Shown: positions 7,901 to 16,437 of the stretch, one piece after another
Layout of the letters: every line of letters begins with the position of its first letter
How positions within the stretch are numbered: the stretch's first letter is position 1
Assembly (NCBI RefSeq): GCF_003048875.2
Contig: NZ_CP049264.1
Location: forward strand, 1,302,001 to 1,366,000
Origin: Campylobacter concisus
Lineage (GTDB): Bacteria > Campylobacterota > Campylobacteria > Campylobacterales > Campylobacteraceae
Length of the DNA stretch: 64,000 nucleotides
Direction: 5' to 3'
The notes under the pieces: model-generated
Database searches by the model: none
Told to the model about the DNA's origin: nothing
The model's input: the letters and a program-made list of their open reading frames with translations, nothing else
Position numbers and translations under genes: made by a program

Positions 7901-8993
7901 TATCTTCGCTCTCTTCTTCGTTGTTGTGTTCGTTGGCCTCGTCGTATGCCATTAGTTTTGCTTTTCGCTCTTCTTCGTATTTTTCTAGGATGTGTTTGAT
8001 CTCGTCTTTGTCAGAGCGGATTAGCTGCTCGATCTTGATAGACTTTCTAAATCTATGAAGCCCAACTTCAGCCAAAAATACCTCTTTTTTATCGATGCAA
8101 ACGATCGCCTTATCATCAGCGCCTCTATCAAGCCTTAAGATATCGCCCTCTTTTAAATTTAAAAACTCATTTACGCTAACGATTGATTTACCAAGGATCG
8201 CCTCATAAAGCACCTCGGCACGACCTATTAGAGTTTTTAGCTCTTTGTTTCTACTCTTTTTAGCGCTAGTTTCGCCAAGCATGATGTCCCTGTTTGCAAG
8301 GCGCGAAAGGATCGGCTCTAGGTAGATGACTGGATAGCATAAATTTATCATGCCGCTTGAGCCACCAACGATGATCTCCATGACGACCATGATGACGATC
8401 TCGTTTTGAGATACGATCTGAACGACGTTTGGACTGCTCTCTTTTGCCTCGACGTTTGGATACATATCAGTTATCATCGACCAGCTCTCTTTTAGGCGCT
8501 GCATGATCATCCTAAGCACCGCATCAAGTAAATTTACCTCGATGTCAGTTAGCTCCCTGTTTGCCTCAAAATTTTCACCAGTTCCGCCAAGCAAGCGGTC
8601 TATCATAGGAAATGCTATGCTTGGATTTATCTCTAATATGCAGTTTCCATCAAGTGGCTTGATAGAAAAGACGTTAAAGCTAGTTGGGCTTGGCAAACTC
8701 ATCAAAAACTCGCCGTATGTCATCTGATCGACGCTGTGAAGTCTAAGCTCAACGATACTTCTCATAACGCTTGAAATTTGACTAGCTAGGTTTCTAGCAA
8801 GCTTGTCGTGGATACCTTTTATCGCGCGGAGCTGCTCTTTACTGACGCGGTTTGGACGCTTGAAGTCATAGATAATGATCTGTTTTTGCTCGCCTTGTGG
8901 GCTCTCTTCTATCTCGATATTGCTCGTATCGCCGTCTTCATCGACGACTTCAAGTAGCGCATCTATCTCTTCTTGACTTAAAATATCAGCCAT
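7890..8993 (-). CDS. fliM: flagellar motor switch protein FliM
   Basis: Middle component of the C-ring that binds phospho-CheY and sets rotation direction. The N-terminal LSQEEIDALLE is the CheY-P binding peptide of the family. The middle domain contains LRLHSVDQMTYGEFLMSLP and the GGxG-type loop LLGGTGE; a C-terminal SpoA domain (about 270-340) is followed by a long acidic tail rich in E and N (final 40 residues), longer than in the Bacillus protein. It starts in a TAATG overlap with the fliA stop. Confidence 0.96.
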   Translation of the reverse strand: MADILSQEEIDALLEVVDEDGDTSNIEIEESPQGEQKQIIIYDFKRPNRVSKEQLRAIKGIHDKLARNLASQISSVMRSIVELRLHSVDQMTYGEFLMSLPSPTSFNVFSIKPLDGNCILEINPSIAFPMIDRLLGGTGENFEANRELTDIEVNLLDAVLRMIMQRLKESWSMITDMYPNVEAKESSPNVVQIVSQNEIVIMVVMEIIVGGSSGMINLCYPVIYLEPILSRLANRDIMLGETSAKKSRNKELKTLIGRAEVLYEAILGKSIVSVNEFLNLKEGDILRLDRGADDKAIVCIDKKEVFLAEVGLHRFRKSIKIEQLIRSDKDEIKHILEKYEEERKAKLMAYDEANEHNNEEESEDNDE

Positions 8994-9697
8994 TAAACCC
9001 CCAAGCTGCGTCTGATGCGATCAAGCAAACGTTTATGAATTTGTGAAATTCTACTCTCGCTGATGTTCATTATCTCGCTGATCTCTTTTAAATTTAGCTC
9101 TTCGTAGTAGTAAAGCTGAACTATCATCTGATCACGCTCGTCAAAGTCCTTTAACGCACTTTCGATCTTTAAGATAAGATCCTCTTTTTCTACGCTTTTT
9201 TCAACATCGCTTTGACCGATTAGCTCCATTTGCTCGTCTATTGGCAAGATGGTGATGATGCCACTAACCCCCCTTGCCTCTCTTATCTTTTCGATATCTT
9301 CATTTAGTTTTTCAGCCAGATACTCGTCGCTTGGCTCTTCTTCGTGCGTGTTAAAGTAGTTATCTATCTCGGTATTTATGCTCTTTACTAGCTTTCTGTC
9401 GCTTCTACTAACGACATCAAGCGCTCTTAGGTAGTCAAGCATTGAGCCATAAATTCTCTTTTTGCCATATCCCCAAAATGAGTCGTTTTGCTCTTTGTCA
9501 TACTTCCTGCTAAGCTTTATCATCTCTTCAACGCCAACGCTTATAAGGTCGTTTACGTCGATACTTGAAGGCAAGCGCTCCTTTAGCCTAAACGCCATCG
9601 CGCGCAGAGCTGGCATGTATTTTAAGACGATCTCGTCTTGCTCTTTTTTAATGGTGCTTTTATAAGCGTTAAGCTGCTTTTGCTTTAGTTCGTACAT
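8993..9697 (-). CDS. fliA: RNA polymerase sigma-28 factor FliA
   Basis: Sigma factor for late flagellar genes (flagellin, motor and chemotaxis genes). Region 2 shows YMPALRAMAFRLKERLPSSIDVNDLISVGVEEMIKLSRKY; region 4 shows RDQMIVQLYYYEELNLKEISEIMNISESRISQIHKRLLDRIRR with the DNA-binding helix-turn-helix. At 234 residues it is the usual length. ATG 9695-9697 overlaps the preceding membrane-protein gene by 29 bases, which implies coupled translation. Activity in Campylobacter is controlled by the anti-sigma FlgM, not encoded in this window. Confidence 0.96.
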   Translation of the reverse strand: MYELKQKQLNAYKSTIKKEQDEIVLKYMPALRAMAFRLKERLPSSIDVNDLISVGVEEMIKLSRKYDKEQNDSFWGYGKKRIYGSMLDYLRALDVVSRSDRKLVKSINTEIDNYFNTHEEEPSDEYLAEKLNEDIEKIREARGVSGIITILPIDEQMELIGQSDVEKSVEKEDLILKIESALKDFDERDQMIVQLYYYEELNLKEISEIMNISESRISQIHKRLLDRIRRSLGV

Positions 9698-10013
9698 TTT
9701 GCTTACCAGAGTCTAAATTTTCGGTGGTTACTTTTAGCATGATATTTTCCATCCGTTTTTCCCTAACGTTTAGCTCAGAGATGAGATAGTCCGCGATCTC
9801 CTCATGTCTTTGCTTGTCAAAAAATTTCTTCAAAGTCCTTTTTACATCGACGTAGTTCATTATCACGATGTGAATTATAAGGTAAAAAAATAAAGTAATA
9901 ACTAGCGTATAAACGAGCATTTCGATAGGCTCGCTCACCTTTAGCAAGGTAAAAACTATGCCTATGAAAAATCCACAAACCGTAAAAAATGCTATAAAAT
10001 TTTCTGCACGCAA
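9669..10013 (-). CDS. small membrane protein of the flhG-fliA interval
   Basis: A 114-residue protein with two membrane segments (about 6-26 and 31-53) followed by a basic, probably helical cytosolic tail (VDVKRTLKKFFDKQRHEEIADYLISELNVREKRMENI). I recognise it only by position: C. jejuni has a small predicted membrane protein between flhG and fliA. The gene is embedded in the flagellar operon, starts 13 bases after flhG and overlaps fliA by 29 bases, which suggests a role linked to flagellar assembly or FliA control, but no function is known to me. Confidence 0.8.
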   Translation of the reverse strand: MRAENFIAFFTVCGFFIGIVFTLLKVSEPIEMLVYTLVITLFFYLIIHIVIMNYVDVKRTLKKFFDKQRHEEIADYLISELNVREKRMENIMLKVTTENLDSGKQNVRTKAKAA

Positions 10014-10026
10014 AGCTCAATCTCCA

Positions 10027-10893
10027 TTAAAATTGTTCTATCAAACGCTTAAAGAAGCCCCCAAAACTCCTGCTTTGCTCATCCTTAAGCACTTTTCGTT
10101 CCAACCTATAAAGCAAATTCGAAGCTATCTGCTTGATCTGCACGCTAGCAGAGCCGTAAGCTTCGTCATCTGTAAAGAGTGTCCTTTGCTTTATGCTCCT
10201 TGCCACGCTCTTATCAGAAGTCACGTAGCCAATTAGCTCTAAATTTAAATTTGGTCCGATATTTGCATTTGCCACTCGCTTTACATTTTCATAAATTCTA
10301 GTGGCCTCAGCCTCGTTTTTTACCATATTTAAAAGTAAAAGCTCATTATTTTTAAATCTTGAAACGATCTTTATGACCGCATACGCATCGGTTATCGCCG
10401 CAGGGTCAGGCACGGTTACCACGACAACCTCATCAGCCGCCTCTAAAAAGAGCTGCGTACTGCCGCCTATGCCAGCACCGGTGTCGATGATCAAAAAGTC
10501 AAGCTGATCAAGCTCGCTCGCCTCATCTAAAAATCTCTCAAATAAAAATTGATTGTTAAATTTTAAAATTTCATCACCGCTCTCGCCAGGGATAAGGATG
10601 AGATTTTTATTTATAGGTATCAAGATATCTTTTAAGCTGCACTCGCCCTTTAGCACGTGAAGCAGGTTTTTGCCCATTTTAACGTTTAATATAACATCAA
10701 GGTTTGCAAGGCCGATATCAGCGTCAAAAAGCCCTACTTTATAGCCATTTTGCGACAAGACATTTGCTAAATTTGCACTTATCGTACTCTTGCCAACGCC
10801 GCCTTTGCCGCTTGTGATCGCTATGAAATGCGTATTTTTAGCCTTATTTTGAGACTGGACTAAATTTTGTAGTTTTTGCGCTTGGTTATTCAT
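10027..10893 (-). CDS. flhG: flagellar number regulator FlhG (MinD-like ATPase)
   Basis: ParA/MinD-type ATPase that limits flagellar number together with FlhF. The deviant Walker A is visible as SGKGGVGKSTISANLA near the N-terminus, followed by the switch region DADIGLANLDVIL and LIIDTGAGIGG. A C-terminal amphipathic stretch (LLYRLERKVLKDEQSRSFGGFFKRLIEQF) fits the membrane-targeting helix. I place the start at ATG 10891-10893 (MNNQAQKL), which has AAAAGG upstream; an in-frame TTG at 10921-10923 exists but lacks such a site. It overlaps the end of flhF by eight bases. Confidence 0.94.
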   Translation of the reverse strand: MNNQAQKLQNLVQSQNKAKNTHFIAITSGKGGVGKSTISANLANVLSQNGYKVGLFDADIGLANLDVILNVKMGKNLLHVLKGECSLKDILIPINKNLILIPGESGDEILKFNNQFLFERFLDEASELDQLDFLIIDTGAGIGGSTQLFLEAADEVVVVTVPDPAAITDAYAVIKIVSRFKNNELLLLNMVKNEAEATRIYENVKRVANANIGPNLNLELIGYVTSDKSVARSIKQRTLFTDDEAYGSASVQIKQIASNLLYRLERKVLKDEQSRSFGGFFKRLIEQF

Positions 10894-12244
10894 CGCTAGC
10901 CTTTTGCTTTGTAAAGCCGTCAAACACGCACTCTACTAAAAATTCGCTCTTCGCCTCCACAAGATCATCAGGCACCTCTTGACCCACGCTAAAGTAGCTA
11001 ACTGGCGTGTTTGTCTCATATATCAGCGAAAAGACGTTGCCAAAAATTTTGGTCTCGTCAAATTTTGTGATTATTAAAGTGTCGATCTGTAAAAATGAAA
11101 ATCCATTATAAATTTCTATTAGATCCTCAACCTTTGAGCCAGCTGAGAGGACTAAATTTACATCGATCTTTGCGCCACTATGCTTTAAAAATTTATCAAG
11201 TCTTTCAAGTTTTTCTTTGTCATACTGCGAATTTCCGGTGGTGTCGATTAGTATCACGTCGCAGTAACTAAGCTGCTTTATGGCGTTTTGAAAGTCCTCG
11301 ACCTCTATGACGTCAAGGATCGGCAGCTTCATCATCTTAGCGTATTGAAATAGCTGTTCGACCGCTCCGATACGATACGTATCAAGCGTGATGATGCCCG
11401 TTTTATAACGCTTTTCGTTGCCGTAAGCAAAACGAGCCGCAAGCTTTGCAAGAGTCGTCGTCTTGCCAACTCCAGTTGGGCCAACTAGCATCATTATGCG
11501 CTGTTTTTTATCACTTATCTCTTTTCTGCAAGGCAGCATGTTTCGCAAAAGTGAGTAAAAGTATCTTTTTACCGCGGTTGGGTTGCTTTTCATAGAGACT
11601 GGCAAATTTTCAAGCGTCGTTTGCATGATCGCCTCTAAATGCTCCTCTTTCATGCCGCTTTGTTTTGCGAGCTTGTAGATACTAGCAAACTCCGGCGGGA
11701 TCGAGAGATTGTTGCGATTTGGGGCTTTTTCGTCCCAGATCATGTCAGTTATCAGCCCTATTTTCTCGCTTAGCACGCTTACTTGCTTTGCCACGTCGTC
11801 TATTTTTTTATTCATACCATTTGTGCTTGGCTCTTTTATCTCGTTCATATCGACATTTGCGATCGCGCTTATCTCTTTTGCGACGTCTGAGATATTTAAA
11901 AGCACGCTCTCATTTGGGTCGTAAGGCTCAGGCGACGTCGTTTTTGCCTCAAATTTAGCAGGCTCCTCTTTTATCTCAAATTTTGGCTTTGGCGGCTCGT
12001 AGTTTTTACTAAATTTAGAGTAGGCATTTTCATAGTTTATTGCTTTTACATTTGGCTTTGGTGGCTGTTTTACCTCGTCCTCTTCGACGCTTACTAAAAT
12101 TTCATAAAGCGGCTTTTTGTTTATCGTTTTGGCTTGAATTTGCTTTGTGGTGACGAGTATGGCCTTCTCGCCGCACGCCTCTTGAGCCTTTTTCAAAGCC
12201 TCGATGGTGCTCTCGCCTGTAAAAGTATGAAATTTTGTAGCCAT
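10886..12244 (-). CDS. flhF: flagellar placement GTPase FlhF (SRP family)
   Basis: SRP-type GTPase that marks the cell pole for flagellar assembly and, in Campylobacter, is needed for expression of sigma-54 flagellar genes. The 452 residues comprise an N-terminal basic/acidic region, an all-helical N domain (about 190-245) and the G domain with GPTGVGKTTTLAKLAARFA (P-loop, about 257), DTYRIGAVEQL, DTTGNSQYD (G3) and TKFDET (G4). ATG 12242-12244 is preceded by AAAGGA. It lies nine bases after folK in the same direction. Confidence 0.96.
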   Translation of the reverse strand: MATKFHTFTGESTIEALKKAQEACGEKAILVTTKQIQAKTINKKPLYEILVSVEEDEVKQPPKPNVKAINYENAYSKFSKNYEPPKPKFEIKEEPAKFEAKTTSPEPYDPNESVLLNISDVAKEISAIANVDMNEIKEPSTNGMNKKIDDVAKQVSVLSEKIGLITDMIWDEKAPNRNNLSIPPEFASIYKLAKQSGMKEEHLEAIMQTTLENLPVSMKSNPTAVKRYFYSLLRNMLPCRKEISDKKQRIMMLVGPTGVGKTTTLAKLAARFAYGNEKRYKTGIITLDTYRIGAVEQLFQYAKMMKLPILDVIEVEDFQNAIKQLSYCDVILIDTTGNSQYDKEKLERLDKFLKHSGAKIDVNLVLSAGSKVEDLIEIYNGFSFLQIDTLIITKFDETKIFGNVFSLIYETNTPVSYFSVGQEVPDDLVEAKSEFLVECVFDGFTKQKASDE

Positions 12245-12253
12245 TTATATCCT

Positions 12254-12730
12254 TTAACCTCTCATAAGCCCTAGTGGCACGATCACGCTAAGCCTCTTAC
12301 CAGCCCCTGGGTGCGGGACGATAAGGCGCGGCGTCTTATAGACTTTTTTACTAAAATACAAAATATCCAGATCAAGCGTGCGTGGCGCATTTTTAAACAT
12401 CCTCACGCGCTTAAATTTACTCTCATAGTGCCCCAAAATTTTTAGCAAATTTCTAGGGCTCACAGATGTTTGTAAATTTATAACAGCGTTACTAAAATCA
12501 TCCTGCGCTTCGTAGCCAAACGCCGCATTTATAAGGATCGGCGAGACTTCAACCACGTGAAAACGCCTATCTTCACTAATCGCTCTTATAAATTTATCAA
12601 ACCTCTTTGCGCTATCGCCGATGTTGCCACCCATGCCAACTAGCGCCTCATACTTAAACTCATCTCTTTTATGAAAAAAACTAGGGCAAAAACGGCTTTT
12701 TACGATCTTTCTTGCTCCAGCTAGCCTCAT
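12254..12730 (-). CDS. folK: 2-amino-4-hydroxy-6-hydroxymethyldihydropteridine pyrophosphokinase
   Basis: Transfers pyrophosphate from ATP to the pterin in folate synthesis. Motifs: the N-terminal GMGGNIGDSAKRFD, and PRTLDLDILYF followed by RLIVPHPG, which carry the two metal-binding aspartates. The protein has an N-terminal extension of about 30 residues ([19 protein letters not shown]) before the core. ATG 12728-12730 overlaps the stop of the M24 peptidase gene as ATGA; an in-frame GTG at 12740-12742 is an alternative start. The gene precedes flhF in the same transcript, as in C. jejuni. Confidence 0.92.
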   Translation of the reverse strand: MRLAGARKIVKSRFCPSFFHKRDEFKYEALVGMGGNIGDSAKRFDKFIRAISEDRRFHVVEVSPILINAAFGYEAQDDFSNAVINLQTSVSPRNLLKILGHYESKFKRVRMFKNAPRTLDLDILYFSKKVYKTPRLIVPHPGAGKRLSVIVPLGLMRG

Positions 12731-13752
12731 AAAATCTCGCACCCACCTTCTCTTGCGACCACCACGTCTTCGATACGCACGCCAAATTCATTTTCTAGAT
12801 AAATTCCAGGCTCCACACTAAAGACCATGCCCTCTTTTATGAGCGTTTCGCTTCTTGCTGAGATGACTGGAAGCTCGTGTATATCGACACCCACGCCGTG
12901 TCCTGTCGAGTGAAAAAAGGCCTTTTCATATCCAGCCTTTGCTATCACGCTTCTTGCTGCAAGGTCTATCTCGCACGCCCTAACGCCAGCTCTAGCGACC
13001 TTTATCGCAGCAGCCTGAGCCTCTTTTACGATCTCGTAAATTTCTTGCATCTTGGCGTTTTTAAATTTTTGCTCCTTTGAGAAGTTAAAATTTTCATCAA
13101 AGCAAGCAGTTCTAGTGCGATCAGAGCAGTAACGCTTAAATTTCACCCCGGCGTCAAGTAGCAGCAAATCGCCCTTTTTTAAAATTTTATCTCCAGGCAA
13201 CGCATGCGCCTTTGCGGCATTTTCGTTTATCGCTACGATCGGATCAAAGCTAAGACCTAGCTCGTTTTTTTGCCTAAAGATGAGCGAGGCGTTAAAATGA
13301 AGCTCTTTTTCGCTCATCCCCTCGCCATTTTCACGCACAAATTTAGCAAATTCATCAAAGCATTTTGCTCCAAATTCGCTAGCTTTTTTTAAAATTTTTA
13401 TCTCATCTTCGCTCTTGCAAATTCTCTTTAGCCTAGAGAAATTTGCCTTTGGCTTGAAATTTATCTTAAAACCCTTGCTAAGCGCGTTATACTCGCTTAA
13501 ACTTAGCTCATCAGGGTTAAAAACGAGGCTGCTTGGCTTCATCTTTCTTAAAAATGCCCTAACCTCGCTTATTAAATTTCTCTGCGCTAAAAGAACGACC
13601 ACGCCAGCATTTACGCAGCTTTTTGCCTCGAAATAATATCTCGCGTCCGTGAAAAAATATTTCACGCCATCAAGACATAGCAAAAACTCATTGTCGCAGC
13701 TGTAGCCGCACTCGTAAAATACGGCGTTTTCGTCCTTTAAGATGAAATTCAT
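12727..13752 (-). CDS. M24-family aminopeptidase P / Xaa-Pro peptidase
   Basis: Cytosolic metallopeptidase predicted to act on Xaa-Pro peptides. The 341 residues have an N-terminal creatinase-like domain (1-110) and a C-terminal pita-bread domain. The five metal ligands are visible: [19 protein letters not shown] (two Asp), the His in [13 protein letters not shown], and the Glu in [13 protein letters not shown] and VRIEDVV. It overlaps aroQ upstream and folK downstream by four bases each, so the three are translationally coupled. Exact substrate (dipeptidase or aminopeptidase P) cannot be decided from the sequence. Confidence 0.9.
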   Translation of the reverse strand: MNFILKDENAVFYECGYSCDNEFLLCLDGVKYFFTDARYYFEAKSCVNAGVVVLLAQRNLISEVRAFLRKMKPSSLVFNPDELSLSEYNALSKGFKINFKPKANFSRLKRICKSEDEIKILKKASEFGAKCFDEFAKFVRENGEGMSEKELHFNASLIFRQKNELGLSFDPIVAINENAAKAHALPGDKILKKGDLLLLDAGVKFKRYCSDRTRTACFDENFNFSKEQKFKNAKMQEIYEIVKEAQAAAIKVARAGVRACEIDLAARSVIAKAGYEKAFFHSTGHGVGVDIHELPVISARSETLIKEGMVFSVEPGIYLENEFGVRIEDVVVAREGGCEIL

Positions 13753-14228
13753 TGTGCTTTTTGATTTGCTCTTACTGCTTTGATTTGCTCAAAAATTTGA
13801 AGCATGCCTATCATCGCCAAATGGTAGCCAACTGGTCCAAAGCCCACGATCTGGCCTGCTGCAACTGGTGCGATGAGGCTTTTGTGGCGGAACTCTTCTC
13901 TTCTATAAACGTTACTGATATGCACCTCTATAACTGGCAGCGAAACCGCACTTAGCGCGTCACGGATAGCGATAGATGTGTGAGTGTAAGCGGCTGGATT
14001 TATGATGATGCCATCAGCCTCACCCAAGCACTCTTGGATCTTATCGACTAGCTCGCCCTCAAGGTTGCTTTGAAAAAACTCGATCTCAACGTCATTTTGA
14101 TCGGCAACGATCTTCATTTGAGAGTGGATATCCTCCATCTTCATAACGCCGTAAATTCCTGGCTCTCTAGCGCCAAGCATGTTGATATTTGGGCCTTGGA
14201 TAACCATTATTTTTAGCTTCTTATCCAT
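13749..14228 (-). CDS. aroQ: type II 3-dehydroquinate dehydratase
   Basis: Third step of the shikimate pathway. The 159 residues show the type II hallmarks: [18 protein letters not shown] (Tyr of the flexible loop), the [12 protein letters not shown] segment, [17 protein letters not shown] and [18 protein letters not shown], containing the catalytic His and Arg/Tyr residues. ATG follows AAAAGGAG. It is the first gene of the leftward aroQ-peptidase-folK-flhF-flhG-fliA-fliM-fliY run, and faces the deaminase gene across an 84-base divergent promoter region. Confidence 0.97.
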   Translation of the reverse strand: MDKKLKIMVIQGPNINMLGAREPGIYGVMKMEDIHSQMKIVADQNDVEIEFFQSNLEGELVDKIQECLGEADGIIINPAAYTHTSIAIRDALSAVSLPVIEVHISNVYRREEFRHKSLIAPVAAGQIVGFGPVGYHLAMIGMLQIFEQIKAVRANQKAQ

Positions 14229-14312
14229 GTCACTCCTTTTTAATTAAATAGCCCAAATTATACATTTTCGTTCCTAAATTTTCGCTACAATAACAAAAAT
14301 TTAAGGCTAGAA

Positions 14313-15530
14313 ATGGAAATTTTAAAAGCAAAAAAGATCATCACTGGCGGAGAAAATCCAAAAATTTTAAGAAATTCTTGTCTTGTCATTGATGAGGGTA
14401 AAATTTTAGAAATTACAAGCGAAAAAGAGACGCAAAAAAAATTTAAAGATGCGAAAATTTGCGACTTTGGTGACAGCGTGATCGCTCCAGCCTTCATAAA
14501 TACGCACGTTCATTTGGAATTTAGCTCAAACGTTAGCACACTAAAATATGGCGACTTTATAAAATGGCTTGGCTCTATCGTCGATAAAGGTGGCGAGCTA
14601 GCTAAAATGGACGCTAAAAAAGCGATGAATGAAGCCATAAATTCGCTGTTAAAAAGCGGAGTTTGTGCCATCGGCGAGATATCTAGCTTTGGCTCGGAGC
14701 TTGAAATTTTAGCCGCTAGCCCACTAAAAGTCGTGCTTTTTAGTGAAATTTTAGGCTCAAATGAGCAGATGCTTCAGCAAAATTTGCAAAATTTCTTAGC
14801 TAAATTTGAAAAAACAAAGGGCTATAAAAGCCAAAATTTCACCCCAGCCATCTCACTGCACTCGCCATACTCTGTGCATCCAAAGCTCGCCAAAGCCGCC
14901 CTTGAGATAGCTAAAAAGGATGGTCTTCTTGTAAGCACGCACTTTTTAGAGAGCAAGGCTGAAAAGCAGTGGCTAGAGCACGGCAGCGGTGACTTTAAAA
15001 AGCATCTTTTAAGATTTAGCCAAGATCCAAAGCCGATGTATGACGCGCAGGGCTACTTTGCGATGTTTCGTGAGATAAATACGCTATTTACCCACTGCAT
15101 TTATGTGAGCGATTTTGCTAAATTTATGCCTCATCACAGCGTGACACACTGCGCCGTTTCAAATAGGCTACTTGGCAAAAAGGCGCTAAATTTAAAAGAA
15201 ATTTTCAAAAACAACGTCAGTCTAAACATCGGCACAGACGGCCTTAGCTCAAATATCAGCCTAAATTTTTGGCATGAGCTACGAGCCGCCCTTTTTACCC
15301 ATGCTAGCCTTGATCTAAACGAGCTTGCCACTAGGCTTTTTGTCGCTGCAACGCACGGGGGCGCAAAGGCACTTAGGACAAATAACGGCGAGATAAAAGC
15401 AGGACGCGCGGCTGATCTTGCAGTCTATAACGACCTAGAGTGCGATGATAGCGAGCTAATACTTCAGCTCATACTTCATACAAACGAGGCTAAAAAACTA
15501 TATATCGGAGGCAAAATTTGCAAATTTTAA
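14313..15530 (+). CDS. amidohydrolase of the aminofutalosine deaminase family
   Basis: Metal-dependent amidohydrolase, 405 residues. The metal site is visible as NTHVHLEFS (HxH, about 64-72), SLHSPYSVHP (about 185), a later THFLESKAE, FTHCIYVSD and the terminal Asp in NIGTDGLSSN. By position after aroQ and before sppA it corresponds to the C. jejuni Cj0067-type hydrolase. Related epsilonproteobacterial enzymes deaminate aminodeoxyfutalosine in the futalosine route to menaquinone. That function is likely but inferred. AAGG precedes the ATG, and TACAAT at 14286-14291 may be its -10 box. Its last 13 bases overlap sppA. Confidence 0.85.
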   Translation: MEILKAKKIITGGENPKILRNSCLVIDEGKILEITSEKETQKKFKDAKICDFGDSVIAPAFINTHVHLEFSSNVSTLKYGDFIKWLGSIVDKGGELAKMDAKKAMNEAINSLLKSGVCAIGEISSFGSELEILAASPLKVVLFSEILGSNEQMLQQNLQNFLAKFEKTKGYKSQNFTPAISLHSPYSVHPKLAKAALEIAKKDGLLVSTHFLESKAEKQWLEHGSGDFKKHLLRFSQDPKPMYDAQGYFAMFREINTLFTHCIYVSDFAKFMPHHSVTHCAVSNRLLGKKALNLKEIFKNNVSLNIGTDGLSSNISLNFWHELRAALFTHASLDLNELATRLFVAATHGGAKALRTNNGEIKAGRAADLAVYNDLECDDSELILQLILHTNEAKKLYIGGKICKF

Positions 15531-16381
15531 GGCTTATTTTTAGAGGATTTTTGGGAATTTTTAAATTTATAAATAACTACTTTAAGGCGCTCATATTTTT
15601 ACTCATCTTATTTTTTATATTCGCGCCAGATGGCAAGATGAAAGAGTCAAATTTAGCCCGCATAGACATCACCGGCACGATAATGGACACAAGCGAAATT
15701 TTAGATGCGCTCGAAAAAGCAAGGCTTGATAACAACATCAAAGGCGTGCTGCTCTACATCGACAGCCCAGGCGGCGCGCTAAGTCCTAGCGTGGAGCTAG
15801 CCATGGCGGTCAAGAGGCTAAAAGAGAGCAAAAAAGTGCTCGCATACGCAGCTGGCAACATGGCGAGCGGCAGCTACTACGCTGGCGTAAATGCTGATAC
15901 TATCGTAGCAAACCCGGGCGCTTTCATCGGCTCCATTGGCGTCATCATGCAAGGGGCAAACATCGAAAATTTAGCCAAAAATTTAGGCGTGAGCGAGCAG
16001 GTGGTGAAGGCTGGCGAGTTTAAAGAGGCTGGCACCTTTATGAGGAGCTGGAGCAAGCAGGAGCGTGAGAGCTTGCAAGGGCTCGTAAATGACGCTTACA
16101 TGCTCTTTGTAAGCGACGTGGCGGAAGCTAGAAATTTAGATATCAAGAAAAAAGACGAGTGGGCAAACGCAAGGGTCTTTTTGGCACACAATGCCCTAAA
16201 AATGGGGCTAATTGATAGCCTTGGTAGCTACATAGACGCTCAAGATGAGCTAGCAAAAATAAGCCTCGTAGATGAGCCCATCTGGCAAGAAAAACCGCAG
16301 CTAGAAAAGATAATGGAGAAATTTACAAAGCAAGGCATAAACTCGCTTTTTGGCGCATTTTTTGAGACAAAGCTTAGATAG
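15518..16381 (+). CDS. sppA: signal peptide peptidase SppA (S49 family)
   Basis: Membrane-anchored serine protease that degrades cleaved signal peptides. A single N-terminal membrane segment (about 18-35, FKALIFLLILFFIFA) is followed by the periplasmic protease domain; the nucleophile serine lies in GNMASGSYYAGVNADTIVANPGAFIGSIGV and the DSPGGALSP turn precedes it. At 287 residues it is the short single-domain form. It starts with TTG at 15518-15520, chosen because GGAGG lies six bases before it and no closer ATG exists before the membrane segment; the start overlaps the deaminase gene. Confidence 0.93.
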   Translation: MQILRLIFRGFLGIFKFINNYFKALIFLLILFFIFAPDGKMKESNLARIDITGTIMDTSEILDALEKARLDNNIKGVLLYIDSPGGALSPSVELAMAVKRLKESKKVLAYAAGNMASGSYYAGVNADTIVANPGAFIGSIGVIMQGANIENLAKNLGVSEQVVKAGEFKEAGTFMRSWSKQERESLQGLVNDAYMLFVSDVAEARNLDIKKKDEWANARVFLAHNALKMGLIDSLGSYIDAQDELAKISLVDEPIWQEKPQLEKIMEKFTKQGINSLFGAFFETKLR

Positions 16382-16389
16382 AAAAGCAT

Positions 16390-16417
16390 CCAGCCAGGGC
16401 TAAATTTAACTGGCTGG
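16390..16417. terminator. bidirectional terminator between sppA and the WG-repeat gene
   Basis: CCAGCCAG 16390-16397 pairs with CTGGCTGG 16410-16417 around a twelve-base loop, between two convergent stop codons (16381 and 16438). On the + strand CAAAGCTTTTTA follows; on the minus strand ATGCTTTTC follows, so it can serve both genes. Confidence 0.65.
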
Positions 16418-16437
16418 CAAAGCTTTTTATAGCTAGC

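Noticed and set aside
10921-10923. TTG as the flhG start
   Set aside because: The ATG ten codons further in has AAAAGG at good spacing and matches where FlhG proteins begin.
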